From positions 17,270,389 to 17,334,388 of the forward strand of contig CANTUZ010000005.1 in the NCBI GenBank assembly GCA_947846985.1: a stretch of DNA of 64,000 nucleotides. Reading direction: 5' to 3'. The stretch's first letter is position 1; every line of letters begins with the position of its first letter. The notes under the pieces were generated by a model that was given only the letters and a program-made list of their open reading frames with translations, searched no databases and was not told where the DNA came from. The position numbers were made by a program, and so were the translations under genes. Positions 39,201 through 47,420 of the stretch are shown here, in pieces. The stretch comes from Fratercula arctica (Eukaryota; Chordata; Aves; Charadriiformes; Alcidae).

Positions 39201-42200
39201 GAAGCAGCTTCCCTTTGTCAGGATTATTTTCTGCCTTGTGTTTCTGATTGTCATTAACCTTTTCACTTAATTTTCCTTCTCAGGATGGGGAAGTGCATAT
39301 AAATGAGCTGAAAAACGGGAACGCGGAAATGTTCTGGAACCCGACCAGTGAAGTACGAAAGCAGAGACTGAAGCGCCATATTGTGCTCTTTGAGGAGCAG
39401 ACGGACTTTGAGTCAGAGAGGTAAGGAGCTCTGCGAACATCTCTCTGCTGCTTCCCCACTGGAAGCGGAGCTCTCATCAGAAGGCTCCAATTCCTCAGCA
39501 CAGTCCTGGAGAGGCGGTGACCCGCTTAGCCTGCACGTATTACCCAACCATTTACCTGTTTTTTCCAGTCTGTTAACTCTGGAGTATTTCCATGAAGTAT
39601 AGCTCTGAAATAACCATGGAGCTGAGCTGAGAAATAGTGGAGGCTACATTTTATCTGCTAAAATAACAATTCTCCCTGAACTCCAGAGATCATGAACAGA
39701 GTCTCTGAAAGTGCTGGAACATTTTATGGAAGGGCAAGATGTCAATCTGAGGTCAAATGTCTTGTTAAGAAGGGTTGTTTCAACCACAGGCTCTTAAACT
39801 AGATGCAGGAATCATGTGGAAAGTCCTGGCATGAGCAGAGCAGTAGTTTGAACCACATAACAGGGTTTTATGAGAGTATGTAATTAAACAGATGCTTAAC
39901 CCTGCCTCATAATCTCAGCTGAGATCTCCAATGAAGTCTGCACCATTTTTTTAGGGTAATTTAGATTACCTAAAAATATAGCCCTGGCACATGATTTAGG
40001 AAATGAAAGGAACAACCACCTGATGCAGTGGGCATCCCCGAGCCAGTTCTTGAGCGAGAAGAGGCAGAGCAACAACACGTGGTGCTGGCTTCAAACCAAC
40101 TAGTCCTGCCGTCTCACCGATGTGCTTAGCCAGTACCAGCTAACATCCCAAGCCAGCACATGCAGTTTGCTGCCTGGCTCTGCATTACATTGGCCACTTC
40201 CCTCTGGGCATCTAATTTTGGTGTTGCATCGCATTTCACTAAGAAAATTCACCTTTTTGTGGGTAAAGAAAAGGATTGCACGAAAATAAAAACACATGAA
40301 CATTTAGTTTGTTGTGGACTGCAGTAGGCATTATGGGCAATAAAGTCTGTGTTTGTAACTTGTGCAATTGCCATTGTCACAGGGCGGGGCAGACCGCAGC
40401 ACATTACTCTAGTAATCTTCTGAAGAAGATTCTTTTAAAGGAGAAGAGAAATCTCGGTCCTGCAGACAAAGAGTCTCCATGTCTTTGCTTACCAGGGTAC
40501 CGCCAGGGCTGACTCCCTTTGCTACATCAGAGATTAATAATGATACATGCATCCAGTGCAAGGAGGCAAAAGGAAAAATTCTAGAGATCCCTAACAGACA
40601 TTCCACCAAGCTCCTTGTTATGCTGACAGTTGCATGAATAAATTACCATCTCATCCAGGTTATATTCTGCCTGAATTGCTTAGTCTTCCCTGCAGCGCTG
40701 AAAATCACCTATTTTCACAAATGCTGGAGAGACTCTGAAGCTCATACCATTACACAGCTCACCATGGAGGGGCTCATTGTCTGACACAGGCAGCTCTTGA
40801 GGGAGTAATTTGCCCTTGTCAGGCAATTTTGTGCGTGTCCCTCTGAGGTTCTTAGAATTAGAGGACTTGCTCTTTACACCACCGCATTCCTTAGGACTGA
40901 CTTTTTACATCACCACATTATTTTCTCAGGCCGTTCTTTTCACACTCCTCCCTCCCCCACCCCCATCACTTTGAGTTTGAATTGAGTTTCCTTCCTTTGT
41001 TTCTGGGAGAAAAGATTCATACACAGGAAAATGGGAGTGACGTGTTAAAAAGGACAGGAAAGTATTCCCCTGCCTTCAGTTAATTATCTAAGAGGCTGCT
41101 TTTTTGTGTTAACGTATGGTGATAGAAATATAATGAAAGCATCAGTATGCTTTTTAAATTAAGAGCTTCACAGCAAGCTCCAAATGAAATGCAGTAATAT
41201 ATTCATTTTCTAAATGGAGGGCTGGTGTTTTGTGGAGCTGGGAATGCTGGAACAGCCTAGATCTCCAGCGCCTATTCTAACCGCTAAACCACTCAGCAAT
41301 GTTTTGGGAGGGCTAGCTGCTAATCTCAGAAGTATTTCCAAACTGAAATGAAGATTAGAGTGCTCTGATTAGAGAAACTGTGGAGAGGACTATCACAGCT
41401 TGGTTATATTTAAAAAAAAAAAAAAAAAAGGTAATGACTTTTCTCTTGTAAAAGGCAGATCCTCTCCTCTGGGCAGAGGCTCAGTGAGATGTCATATGAC
41501 AGATCGTGTATCTTTTGGCAGCTGAAAACAAGGGCGAGTGAAAGGCTGTGTTCGTGCTTGCAGTTTGTGAGCACAAGTACATGTCCATTTCTTGCGGATT
41601 GAATCTGCTTCCTACAGATCTGGTTGCTAATCCCATATAGAAGTACAACATTGCATGTGCAGCTGCAAGCTGTGCACGTTCATTTGTTTTCCAATGCTTC
41701 TAAACTTTAAATATAGAGCCTTTGTTTCAGGGATAGACATTAACACAAAGGCTCCTAAACATAAGTGATTGAAAGGGCAAGGAAGGTAACAGATTCTCCA
41801 TTATACCTCAGTCACCTCCAAAGAGGCCACTGACCTCAATGAATTGAGCATAAGTAGCTTATAACTCACACAGGAAGCACTGAAGATTTTCATGAATATT
41901 GTAGGTGACATTATCTAAGGGAAAGTTCCCCTGTTCTGTGGATCACTGTATACAGCATTCAGTGTTGCCGTTCTCGTAACGTTCCTTTGATTTACAAGCC
42001 AAAACTGAGGCTGAGCATTCCTGTTACAGTTCCTCTGGAGCATCAATAGACCAGAAAAGTGTCTGCTCTAAGGTTCTAGCTGGCACAATGCATTGTTGGT
42101 TTTAAGGTGGTTTAACTTGCCTCCCTGTTTATTTCTAGGCTTTGGCAGCATGTTACCAGTGCAATAAACAAAGGCGATCAACACAAGGCAACGCAGGAGA

Positions 42201-45200
42201 AATTTGTGCTGGAAGAGGAGCAGAGGAACGCCGCCCGGGAGCGGAGAGAGAACGGCACAGAATGGAAACCACTGCTTTTCCACCACGACACCACAACTAA
42301 CGAATGGCACTACAAATATGAGGAGTGAGTGGTGGGGTTGAGGGTTATGAACAGACCTCGCTGCTTGAGTCCCCAGGGATGCAAGCAAGGTTACAGGCCT
42401 GTACTTCGGGTCCTGCCATTCCCCAAACTATGCCCTGGGCTTGCTCTTTCTGAGCTCTGTGTCATTATTAGAATACATATTCCTGATACTGATTGGGAAT
42501 AGCTGGAAATGAGGGCTTGGCTATGGAAAATCTGCTGTGCCATTGGTACAAATCTCCATTGTTGCAATCAAGTGTGGAATCACTTAGCAGAGATTTTCTG
42601 CACTGTGCGATCAGAGTTGCCAACTGTCCTCTCCTCCCCTGGCAAGAAGGGTGAAGCCTCTGGAGACTGAACCCCCCTCATTTATTGCTAGGAACTGTGA
42701 ATGTAGAGGGAAGTATCTGTTACTCCTCACGCTGCATCTGCGGAAACTCTTGTTAGTGTCAGGAGTGATTGCCTGCCCTGATGCATGTGGAATGGTTGCA
42801 TTGCTCTTACCATACCTGGTGGGATTCTTGCTTTTCTGATGTTTTTTCCTTTGGTCTTAAAAGTTTAAGACCTTGGGATCCTTTGAACGACATCGCCCAA
42901 TTTGAGAAGAACGGGATACTTCAGACCATGGAAAGACACTTATCCTCAAGGATGTCAAACCACAAAACAACCTGCATAAACAATCAAATTACACGGCACA
43001 AGGTAAAAAGCCCATTTTGGGGAATATAATATTCTGTGAGACTGTTTAGATACACATCCCTTTTCTGCAGCATTTTCATGTAAGCACAGTATAGGCTGAA
43101 ATGTTTGTTTTGGGTAAATATAGCTTACAAGTCTATACCTGCAATATTATACCGTCTTTAACTCCAAATAATTATAATTCTTGGTTGACGTATCCTATCC
43201 ATTTTGGTGTTTTTCTTCCACCCCGTGTTAGTAACAGTGACTCATCCTGGGTTTTGCACATGACTGAGCTGAACTTTACTGTTCAGTGCTTCCAAAGCAG
43301 AAAACTTCCCGTAGTGAGGGTGTGAGCAAGGTTTTGGAGTACACAACTGAGATCCTGCAACTTCAGTTTCAGTCTTTGCCATCTGCCTTTGCCTCTTAGA
43401 GAAGACAAGAAACCTCTCTCAATTCTCTCCCTTAAAGAGGGGTGATACTTTCTTATTTCATTGCATTCATCTTTGGAGTAATATATGTCATTCATAAAAT
43501 GCTTCATCAATGTATAACTGCTGAACTAGCTGGATGTAACCCATATTACACTGAGGAACTCGTATCTTATTATGAACATAGACTTTTCTTTTATAATACT
43601 CCAAATCTGAATGTCTCTGAAACAATAGGAAAGTTGAGGTTCATAGCTGCTTTTCAGACCCTCCAGTGAGAAGTGTTTGATTCAATGAGTTTGGTTTACC
43701 CATGCATGAGCTAGGGAGAAACTTTCCAAAGTGCATCAAGAAATTAGGTATAAAAGTTCTGTGATGTTTAAATCTTTCAGGCACTTTTGGAAAAAGCTTC
43801 CTCAGGAAACTTGATTCTATATTTTTCTTCTTTTCATCCTCTCTTTCATGTGTCTGCTTGGCGGGTACGCAACTCAGCAAAAAAACTATAAAATTTGTCA
43901 GTAGTATGTGCCAGTTAAAGCTACAACAAGAATAATTTGGATGGGTGTCTTAAGGATGTTATCATTTGAGGAAATGCTTCTGTATGGGGCATGTGTGTAA
44001 TATCCTTAACTAGCTGCCAGGAGTCCCAGTTACTAGGAGTTGCTGAGAAAGCAACCAAACCTTGCAATCTCACAGATATTCCCCAGCACCCCGAATTATT
44101 TTTTAAAGCCAAACACAAGAGTCTTCAATTTGACAGTGACCCAAGTCTCTTTTAATGCCTGTTTTATCCAGAGGTCTGCCAAAGACTGCAGGCGCCGCAA
44201 AACCAGTGATCAGCCGTCCAACCACAGCCAGAATACAGAGAGCAGCTGTTCAACACCAGAGTCAGTGCAGGAGCTCTCGGATGATGATGGCAAGTATTTG
44301 GATATCACTGGGGCAGGCTTTAATGTTCTTCCCTTGGTACCTTATTCCTTGAGCCAGCCCTGGGATGTTTCCCGACCCAGGTAATACCATGGGCCCATAG
44401 CCCACAGAGAACGTTCTGTGCTTCTGTTCTCCATCCATACTACTTCTCTTTCTGCCTTACACTATCCATGCCAACAAGGGCTTCTCAATTCCTGGCACAA
44501 ACATGTTGGAAAAATACACTGACATTCCAGTCAACAGATAGGAAACAGGCTTTGCTTCTCATTCCCTTTTGTCAGCTTTTGTTGGAGGTGACCTTGAATG
44601 TTTCAGAGATGGGGGCAGGTGTGAGCACTCCATTCCCCTCCCCTCAGCTGGGAAGCATGCTGCAAAAATTGTTCCCTGAGAGCCGAGAAGGGGCCCCAGG
44701 CCGGTGTCACAGGACCTGTTCCATTGACCTGAGTCTTCAGGGTGGAAGATTCTGTCCCTGTCTCCTTCTCTCCATGTTTCCTCCTGAGAGTGTTCCCCCT
44801 GGCTGTGACAATTTGATCACAGCCAGCCATTTGCTGGGTGAACCTCATTAGTGATTCATCACCACCACTAGAGATGGTGATGCAAAACATAATGCCCTTC
44901 AATACTTTGCTGCAGGGTTTGGAAGCCTGTGCGCTCAGTGCGGGAAAGAAATGAATCACCTGAAGGAAATTCACTCAGCCGTCTTATCCCTACAGAGAGC
45001 CCAACAGGACATACACAGGTAACCATTTTCTCTCATCAAATCAATCATCTTAATGGGCTAAAAATAACCTGTGGCATTTAATTCCTCCACTGCAACCTTT
45101 GGAGCATCCTCATCAGCTGCAGGGGTGCAGTTAATGACTGTTTCAATAGGTAACCTATTAACACACCGGAAAGGCAAAGCCACACCCTGCTTGAAACAGT

Positions 45201-46219
45201 GAGGAAATCTCTTCCTCTTAAGGCTCTCTTTATGGGGCAAAAAACATCACCTCAGCACGTTAAGCATCTCTTGGCACTCCCAACTGCAAAACAGCTGCAG
45301 AAGTTGGGAAGGGCTGGGCCAGGTCCTGGCTATAAATAAGTCTCTGCTAGGCAAGAGGGTATGGGGGTCTCCCTTCTCATCAAATATGTTATGAATTTTC
45401 TCAGTTTGCTGCAGAGATGTAGGTGTGTGGTCTGAAAACTGGGCTCCATGAGTGAAAAGCACTAAATTCCAGCTTTCTGTATAAAATGCTGGTTGCTGAG
45501 GGTAAGCAGTGAGCACACCTGCTTAACCTACAGCTGCCAAAGGGCTTTGCCCTGCAGTGTCCTGTGGGGAGGGCAGGGGAGGTATTAACTGCTACATCTG
45601 CCCCAGGGGGCACTGCTGATTCCTCTCTGCATGAGGGGCATTATCCAGCCCTCCCGAGGCTTCAGTGGGGTGGGAGGAGTGGGATCACACATGAGGCCCA
45701 CTGTTTCTGGACGCTGGAGCCATTGGTGATATGGCTTTAGTTTTTCTCTGTTGCTCTTGGGGGTGTCCAGGGCAAATTCTTGTATTTGGGAGGGTTAGGG
45801 GGTAGGTTTGTGAGTCGGTGCTGGATGAAGAGATTTCTTGGGGTTTGTGCCCTTACACCTTCTCATGCCATCCAGCGTGTGCTCTGCCTGATTCAGCAGC
45901 AGACAGAAGTACTTATCTTTCTGTTAAAAAGAGAGGAGGTAAAGTCTGCGAGGCGCAGTGCTGTACCCGTGAGGGTGTCTCTAAAGTACCGGGATCCTCC
46001 TGGTGCGGAAGCTGTGGGTATGCAGACATGTGAATGCACACCTCCCTCTGACAGGCAAATAAACATCCTGCTTTCTTTTCCAGAAACCTCAGTGCTCTGA
46101 ACAAAAAGTCCTTCCACAGGAAGGTCTCTTCTGAAAGCTTCCTCCTGGACTCTCGCTGTTGGTTTCTCCTCTGCATCTTTCTTACGTGTCAACTATTCAT
46201 TAATTATGTCTTCAAATAA
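147..46219 (+). CDS. OSBPL5: OSBPL5 (oxysterol-binding protein-like 5, ORP5), 3' 19 coding exons, 5' end missing
   Basis: Nineteen exons join in frame (147-227, 886-987, 2590-2793, 8934-9018, 18940-19111, 24169-24388, 28486-28670, 30085-30166, 30786-30884, 31840-31936, 32902-33000, 34244-34341, 36410-36499, 39284-39420, 42139-42324, 42864-43002, 44172-44289, 44916-45018, 46084-46219) to 2433 nt, 810 codons plus stop. Residues below are numbered from the first codon in the window. The order is: basic lead-in 1-52, PH domain about 53-173 ([11 protein letters not shown] core), acidic/serine linker to about 295, ORD about 299-700 with [11 protein letters not shown] at 409-419, and a hydrophobic anchor 792-809 near the C-terminus. 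I recognise near-identity to mammalian ORP5, which is known to sit in the ER and exchange phosphatidylserine for PI4P at plasma-membrane contacts, the PH domain binding phosphoinositides. Human ORP5 is 879 residues, so roughly the first 65-70 are upstream. ORP8 is the closest alternative, but the [11 protein letters not shown] and linker sequences favour ORP5. Confidence 0.97.
886..987 (+). CDS. OSBPL5: OSBPL5 exon, basic NYRQEKKRA segment
   Basis: The acceptor is ACCAG ending at 885 and the donor GTATTT starts at 988. The 34 codons form a lysine/arginine-rich helix-like stretch ([12 protein letters not shown]) leading into the PH domain. Both ends are phase 0. Confidence 0.94.
988..2589. other. 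OSBPL5 intron, no recognised element
   Basis: This AT-rich intron contains no repeat family, exon-like segment or RNA gene that I can support. The open frames on either strand are short and lack splice context. Confidence 0.6.
2590..2793 (+). CDS. OSBPL5: OSBPL5 exon, PH domain N-terminal half
   Basis: The acceptor CCCTCCAG ends at 2589 and the donor GTAACA starts at 2794. Its 68 codons carry the PH-domain beta strands, including [18 protein letters not shown] and [20 protein letters not shown]. The tryptophan and basic residues are typical of phosphoinositide-binding PH folds. Confidence 0.96.
3319..3385 (+). repeat. Possible MIR/L2-like 3' tail
   Basis: The segment GTGTGACTTTGGATAGG, followed by a pyrimidine-rich stretch and TTTGAAATGGAGATAGCAA, follows the order of the ancient MIR/L2 tail (TGTGACCTTGGGCAAG, then CTGTAAAATGGGGATAA). 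The match is diverged and judged by eye. Confidence 0.4.
7112..7425 (-). repeat. CR1 LINE, 5'-truncated 3' fragment
   Basis: Repeated ATAGAATCATAGAAT at 7111-7143 is the reverse complement of the CR1 terminal ATTCTATG repeat. It is followed by the well-known CR1 body in reverse (GGTTGGAAAGGACCTTTAAA, CTCCAGGGATGGGGCCTCCA, TTCTTCCTAATGTCTAATCT). About 310 bp remain and there is no intact reverse transcriptase. Confidence 0.96.
8934..9018 (+). CDS. OSBPL5: OSBPL5 exon, PH domain middle
   Basis: The acceptor TTTCCAG ends at 8933 and the donor GTAAGT starts at 9019. It encodes [20 protein letters not shown] and then FRAASESD, and ends one base into the next codon. Confidence 0.95.
9019..18939. 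other. OSBPL5 intron (9.9 kb), no clear element
   Basis: This is the largest intron in the window. It contains a 27-base T run at 14607-14633 and an unremarkable GC-richer patch near 16560-16760. I see no recognisable exon, RNA gene or repeat family copy. Confidence 0.6.
14607..14633. repeat. Poly(T) tract, 27 bases
   Basis: An uninterrupted T run is followed by GCAG. It resembles a long polypyrimidine tract plus acceptor, but no coding segment follows. Confidence 0.9.
18940..19111 (+). CDS. OSBPL5: OSBPL5 exon, PH C-terminal helix and start of linker
   Basis: The acceptor TTTCCATAG ends at 18939 and the donor GTAAGA starts at 19112. It opens with [15 protein letters not shown], the PH-domain C-terminal helix, and continues into a low-complexity linker. 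Phase 1 in, phase 2 out. Confidence 0.94.
19850..19925 (+). repeat. Possible ancient tRNA-derived SINE (MIR-like) core
   Basis: The order TTGGAGTGGGAAGTGGGAG, then CTATTTCTAGTTCTGCTGA recalls the amniote MIR-type core (GGGAGTCAGGA, then GGTTCTATTCCCAGCTCTGCC). The match is short and diverged. Confidence 0.25.
19939..19975. repeat. Short tandem duplication CATACAGTTTTTAGG
   Basis: CATACAGTTTTTAGG occurs twice in direct succession. It is a small local duplication with no evident function. Confidence 0.7.
22560..22611. repeat. TA/CA-rich microsatellite
   Basis: Alternating TATATA, CACACA and CATACATA units form an impure dinucleotide/tetranucleotide repeat. Confidence 0.85.
22867..22885. repeat. 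Poly(T) tract, 19 bases
   Basis: An uninterrupted T run is followed directly by AAAAAGAGAGGG. Confidence 0.9.
24169..24388 (+). CDS. OSBPL5: OSBPL5 exon, acidic/serine linker
   Basis: The acceptor TGTTGCAG ends at 24168 and the donor GTAAAAG starts at 24389. It encodes the disordered linker between the PH and ORD domains ([30 protein letters not shown]), rich in Ser and Glu and likely phosphorylated. It ends in phase 0. Confidence 0.94.
25146..25595 (-). repeat. CR1 LINE, 5'-truncated 3' fragment
   Basis: The + strand shows the CR1 3' region in reverse (AGAATTATAGGATCA, then CTCCAGGGATGGCAACTCAA, TTCTCCAGGCTAAACAACCC, CCTCAGCCGCTCCTCATAAG). On the minus strand a frame encodes the familiar CR1 ORF2 C-terminal piece ([20 protein letters not shown]). 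It is about 450 bp, degenerate and non-autonomous. Confidence 0.95.
25755..25911 (+). CDS. Candidate alternative OSBPL5 exon (157 nt)
   Basis: An acceptor (TTTATTTCTCCACAG, ending 25754) and a donor (GTAGCA, from 25912) bound a stretch that is open in the phase-0 frame delivered by the exon ending 24388. The 52 codons encode a basic, Cys/Ser/Pro-rich segment ([23 protein letters not shown]) with no domain I recognise. It ends in phase 1, which would break the frame if joined at 28486 but is exactly corrected by joining at the alternative AG ending 28489. I do not recall it in mammalian ORP5 or ORP8. It may be a bird-specific or tissue-specific exon, or chance. Confidence 0.4.
28486..28670 (+). 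CDS. OSBPL5: OSBPL5 exon, start of ORD lipid-binding domain
   Basis: The acceptor ATTGTAG ends at 28485 and the donor GTAAGC starts at 28671. It contains [20 protein letters not shown] and [18 protein letters not shown], the lid and first part of the ORD. A second AG ends at 28489, four bases downstream, so the true start may vary with the upstream exon used. Confidence 0.95.
28671..30084. other. OSBPL5 intron with a short CR1 tail
   Basis: A CR1 tail remnant lies at 29560-29622. Nothing else is recognised. Confidence 0.6.
29560..29622 (+). repeat. CR1 3'-terminal remnant
   Basis: GGTTGGACAAAATGACCTT, then AGTCCCTTCCAACCTAAAT and a degraded ATTGTATGA end match the extreme 3' end of CR1 in forward orientation. 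It is only about 60 bp. Confidence 0.75.
30085..30166 (+). CDS. OSBPL5: OSBPL5 exon, ORD
   Basis: The acceptor CCTGCAG ends at 30084 and the donor GTAAAAG starts at 30167. It encodes the conserved ORD segment [18 protein letters not shown]. Phase 2 in, phase 0 out. Confidence 0.96.
30786..30884 (+). CDS. OSBPL5: OSBPL5 exon, ORD core ([12 protein letters not shown])
   Basis: The acceptor TTTTTCAG ends at 30785 and the donor GTAAGT starts at 30885. The 33 codons include [16 protein letters not shown], the ORD motif whose lysine and asparagine contact the PI4P headgroup in this family. It ends with the EQ of the OSBP signature. Confidence 0.97.
31840..31936 (+). CDS. OSBPL5: OSBPL5 exon, OSBP signature (VSHHPPVSA)
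   Basis: The acceptor TTTTTTTCTAG ends at 31839 and the donor GTAAGG starts at 31937. With the previous exon it completes the OSBP signature [11 protein letters not shown]. The histidine pair is the family's PI4P-phosphate contact. Phase 0 in, phase 1 out. Confidence 0.97.
32902..33000 (+). CDS. OSBPL5: OSBPL5 exon, ORD
   Basis: The acceptor AAATTCTAG ends at 32901 and the donor GTAAGT starts at 33001. It encodes [20 protein letters not shown] and MPYAHCK, conserved in ORP5/ORP8. Confidence 0.96.
34244..34341 (+). CDS. OSBPL5: OSBPL5 exon, ORD ([12 protein letters not shown])
   Basis: The acceptor CCCTTTCAG ends at 34243 and the donor GTAAGA starts at 34342. It encodes [20 protein letters not shown] followed by ELEFKLK. 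Phase 1 in, phase 0 out. Confidence 0.96.
34342..36409. other. OSBPL5 intron (2.1 kb), nothing recognised
   Basis: There are no repeats, RNA genes or exon-like segments I can support. Confidence 0.55.
36410..36499 (+). CDS. OSBPL5: OSBPL5 exon, ORD ([14 protein letters not shown])
   Basis: The acceptor CCCTGACAG ends at 36409 and the donor GTAACA starts at 36500. Thirty codons encode [20 protein letters not shown] and then the GHW end. Both ends are phase 0. Confidence 0.96.
36500..39283. other. OSBPL5 intron (2.8 kb) with an unexplained long open frame
   Basis: A 146-codon open frame (37955-38395, +) lies here. It shows no domain and no paired splice sites compatible with the flanking phase-0 exons, so I treat it as probably non-coding. 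Confidence 0.5.
39284..39420 (+). CDS. OSBPL5: OSBPL5 exon, ORD C-terminal part
   Basis: The acceptor TCCTTCTCAG ends at 39283 and the donor GTAAGG starts at 39421. It encodes [19 protein letters not shown] and EEQTDFESE, close to the mammalian protein. Phase 0 in, phase 2 out. Confidence 0.95.
40862..40923. repeat. Imperfect 31-bp tandem duplication
   Basis: AGGACTTGCTCTTTACACCA and AGGACTGACTTTTTACATCA begin consecutive copies 31 bp apart. Confidence 0.55.
41185..41297 (-). repeat. Ancient tRNA-derived SINE (MIR-like), internally deleted
   Basis: Read on the minus strand it begins GCTGAGTGGTTTAGCGGTTAG, which resembles a tRNA A-box region. It continues with GCGCTGGAGATCTAGGCTG and TTCCCAGCTCC (decayed B-box area), and ends near CTCCATTTAGAAAATGAATA, like the MIR tail CTCCATCTGTAAAATGGGGA. 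The order fits a MIR-type element. It is too diverged to be a functional tRNA gene. Confidence 0.5.
41412..41429. repeat. Poly(A) tract, 18 bases
   Basis: An uninterrupted A run lies in an intron. Confidence 0.9.
42139..42324 (+). CDS. OSBPL5: OSBPL5 exon, ORD C-terminal helices
   Basis: The acceptor TTATTTCTAG ends at 42138 and the donor GTGAGT starts at 42325. It encodes [20 protein letters not shown], a charged helix rich in Glu and Arg, and the EWHYKYE motif near the ORD end. Confidence 0.96.
42864..43002 (+). CDS. OSBPL5: OSBPL5 exon, end of ORD ([13 protein letters not shown])
   Basis: The acceptor TCTTAAAAG ends at 42863 and the donor GTAAAA starts at 43003. It encodes [20 protein letters not shown], the closing ORD motif, then a basic stretch. 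It ends in phase 0. Confidence 0.95.
44172..44289 (+). CDS. OSBPL5: OSBPL5 exon ending at a GC splice donor
   Basis: The acceptor TTTATCCAG ends at 44171. To reach the frame of the conserved C-terminal tail, the exon must stop at 44289, where the next bases are GCAAGT: a GC-AG intron whose donor otherwise fits the consensus. It encodes a disordered Ser/Glu-rich segment ([20 protein letters not shown], then ELSDDD), recognisable from human ORP5. A standard GT donor follows at 44381. Confidence 0.82.
44290..44380 (+). CDS. OSBPL5: Alternative extension of the OSBPL5 exon to a GT donor
   Basis: If the GC donor at 44290 is skipped, the same frame stays open to a good GTAATA donor at 44381. That ends in phase 2, moving the last two exons into another open frame that stops at 46132-46134, before the membrane anchor is encoded. 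The product would be a soluble ORP5. This is inferred from splice signals and frames only. Confidence 0.3.
44916..45018 (+). CDS. OSBPL5: OSBPL5 exon, C-terminal coiled segment
   Basis: The acceptor GCTGCAG ends at 44915 and the donor GTAACC starts at 45019. In the conserved frame it encodes [20 protein letters not shown] and LQRAQQDIH, a helix that parallels human ORP5 just before the membrane anchor. A second reading frame across this exon is also fully open. Confidence 0.92.
46084..46219 (+). CDS. OSBPL5: OSBPL5 terminal coding exon with C-terminal membrane anchor
   Basis: The acceptor CTTTTCCAG ends at 46083. The exon ends with [20 protein letters not shown] and a TAA stop at 46217-46219. 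The hydrophobic tail is the single C-terminal helix that anchors ORP5 in the ER membrane. Confidence 0.96.
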
Positions 46220-46220
46220 A
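46215..46220 (+). promoter_or_regulatory. OSBPL5: AATAAA overlapping the OSBPL5 stop codon
   Basis: The last lysine codon and the TAA stop create AATAAA. If used, it would give an almost absent 3' UTR. It may be incidental. Confidence 0.3.
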
Positions 46221-47420
46221 ATCACTACGTTTGGCAGCAATAACTATTACTGGCTGCAGGAGAGGGGCCACTCACACAAGGAGCCCAGCGAGGCACCAAA
46301 GCACTTTAGAACCAACGCGGCAGAGGTGGAAGAAAGTTGAAAAACAAGGTTAAAAAGGGACCTGGGAACCTGCAAAACTTTGTTCCTGCAGATTATGTCA
46401 TTTTTGCCTTTTACATGTACATCTTCAAGGACCTCTTAACCTGTATGGGCCTTAATGCTGAAGCCAAATGTAGCTTTAATTGTGCAATTTGTTTTCTATG
46501 TCTTGTCATTTTCTGATGCAATTAATAATTACCCAGCAGTATTGGTACCCCCAAAATGGTAAACATCCCAGTGTTTTGGAAAGGTCACGCAGGTCTGGGT
46601 CATAGCTCTACGAGTGGTGGAGTGCAGCTGGGGAGCTGTAAAGAACAGATGTCCACGGTGCCTGTCCGGCTGCCTTTAATTATGGGAGGGAGCACACTTG
46701 GTCCAAAAAATCCACCCCTGGGATATTAAGTCATGATCTCTTTTGTCAGCACACACAGAGTGGGACCTCAGGATGTGTTTTATTTTCCATTTGACGGGAA
46801 CTGTAAATATGCACAATTTCCCAGAGGTTTTCCTCTTTAGGATCTGGGAAGTATTCAGCGAAAGCTCCTCGTTTGGTTACGGAGCTGACCGGTGTCTGGA
46901 CCGGGCCCATCGAGCGTAACATCAGACATGCCTGTTTGTAAAACCTGGTCACTTATTATTATTGTTATTATTTGCTATATGGCTGTTTTGTATCACACAC
47001 TAGCATTGTAGAGAGGAATACACTGCCCCAGGATAGGTGAGAAGGATGGGAGTGATATAGGTGTACATGTGTTCGGTCGTAGGCACATTTATTGTCAAAG
47101 GTCAGGAAGGAGGAAGGGTTTTGCCACTGCATTGTTCAACTCTGTTAATAGTCTTCCTATTTTACACCATTTTTTAAAGATTTGCAATATTTTCTGTAGA
47201 CTGCGGACAATACTAAGCCTTTCTTTTCTGGCCTGAAGTAGTTCCAAGTGGTAAGTACTGCTATATATACAGCCTTAAAATACTTAGTGGTGGTGCCAGT
47301 CTGGGCTATCTTTCAATGTAAATGTTTCCAAATTTTTAAGTACATTCCTCGTCATATTCCCCAGTTAGGGGAAACCTGTTTGTGCTTGATATGTTGAAAT
47401 AAAACAACACACAACTTTCA
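46220..47420 (+). other. OSBPL5: OSBPL5 3' untranslated region (approximate end)
   Basis: About 1.2 kb of non-coding sequence follows the stop codon and runs to the second polyadenylation signal. It contains an AT-rich run near 46955-46975. I see no repeat or open frame of note. The end is inferred from the AATAAA at 47398. Confidence 0.65.
47398..47403 (+). promoter_or_regulatory. OSBPL5: Poly(A) signal AATAAA, likely OSBPL5 3' end
   Basis: AATAAA is followed within about 40-80 bases by T/GT-rich sequence (TTTGTGTGTTTG, TTTTTGTGTTTT), the usual downstream element. It is the first well-formed signal after the stop-codon one. Confidence 0.6.

Larger units (their letters stand above)
39421..42138. 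other. OSBPL5 intron (2.7 kb) with MIR-like SINE
   Basis: It contains a small imperfect tandem duplication (40862-40923), a tRNA-derived SINE trace (41185-41297, minus) and an A run (41412-41429). No exon is supported. Confidence 0.55.
43003..46083. other. OSBPL5 introns around the last exons (span contains exons 44172-44289 and 44916-45018)
   Basis: Apart from these exons I see no repeat family or RNA gene. The region 45540-46083 is somewhat GC-richer. Confidence 0.5.

Noticed and set aside
41235..41300. Possible tRNA gene on the minus strand
   Set aside because: Only the A-box side is tRNA-like. The B box and a cloverleaf are absent, so it is better explained as a SINE trace.
44468..44851. 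127-codon frame following the GT donor of the OSBPL5 exon
   Set aside because: It is intronic, out of phase with both neighbouring exons and without a recognised domain.
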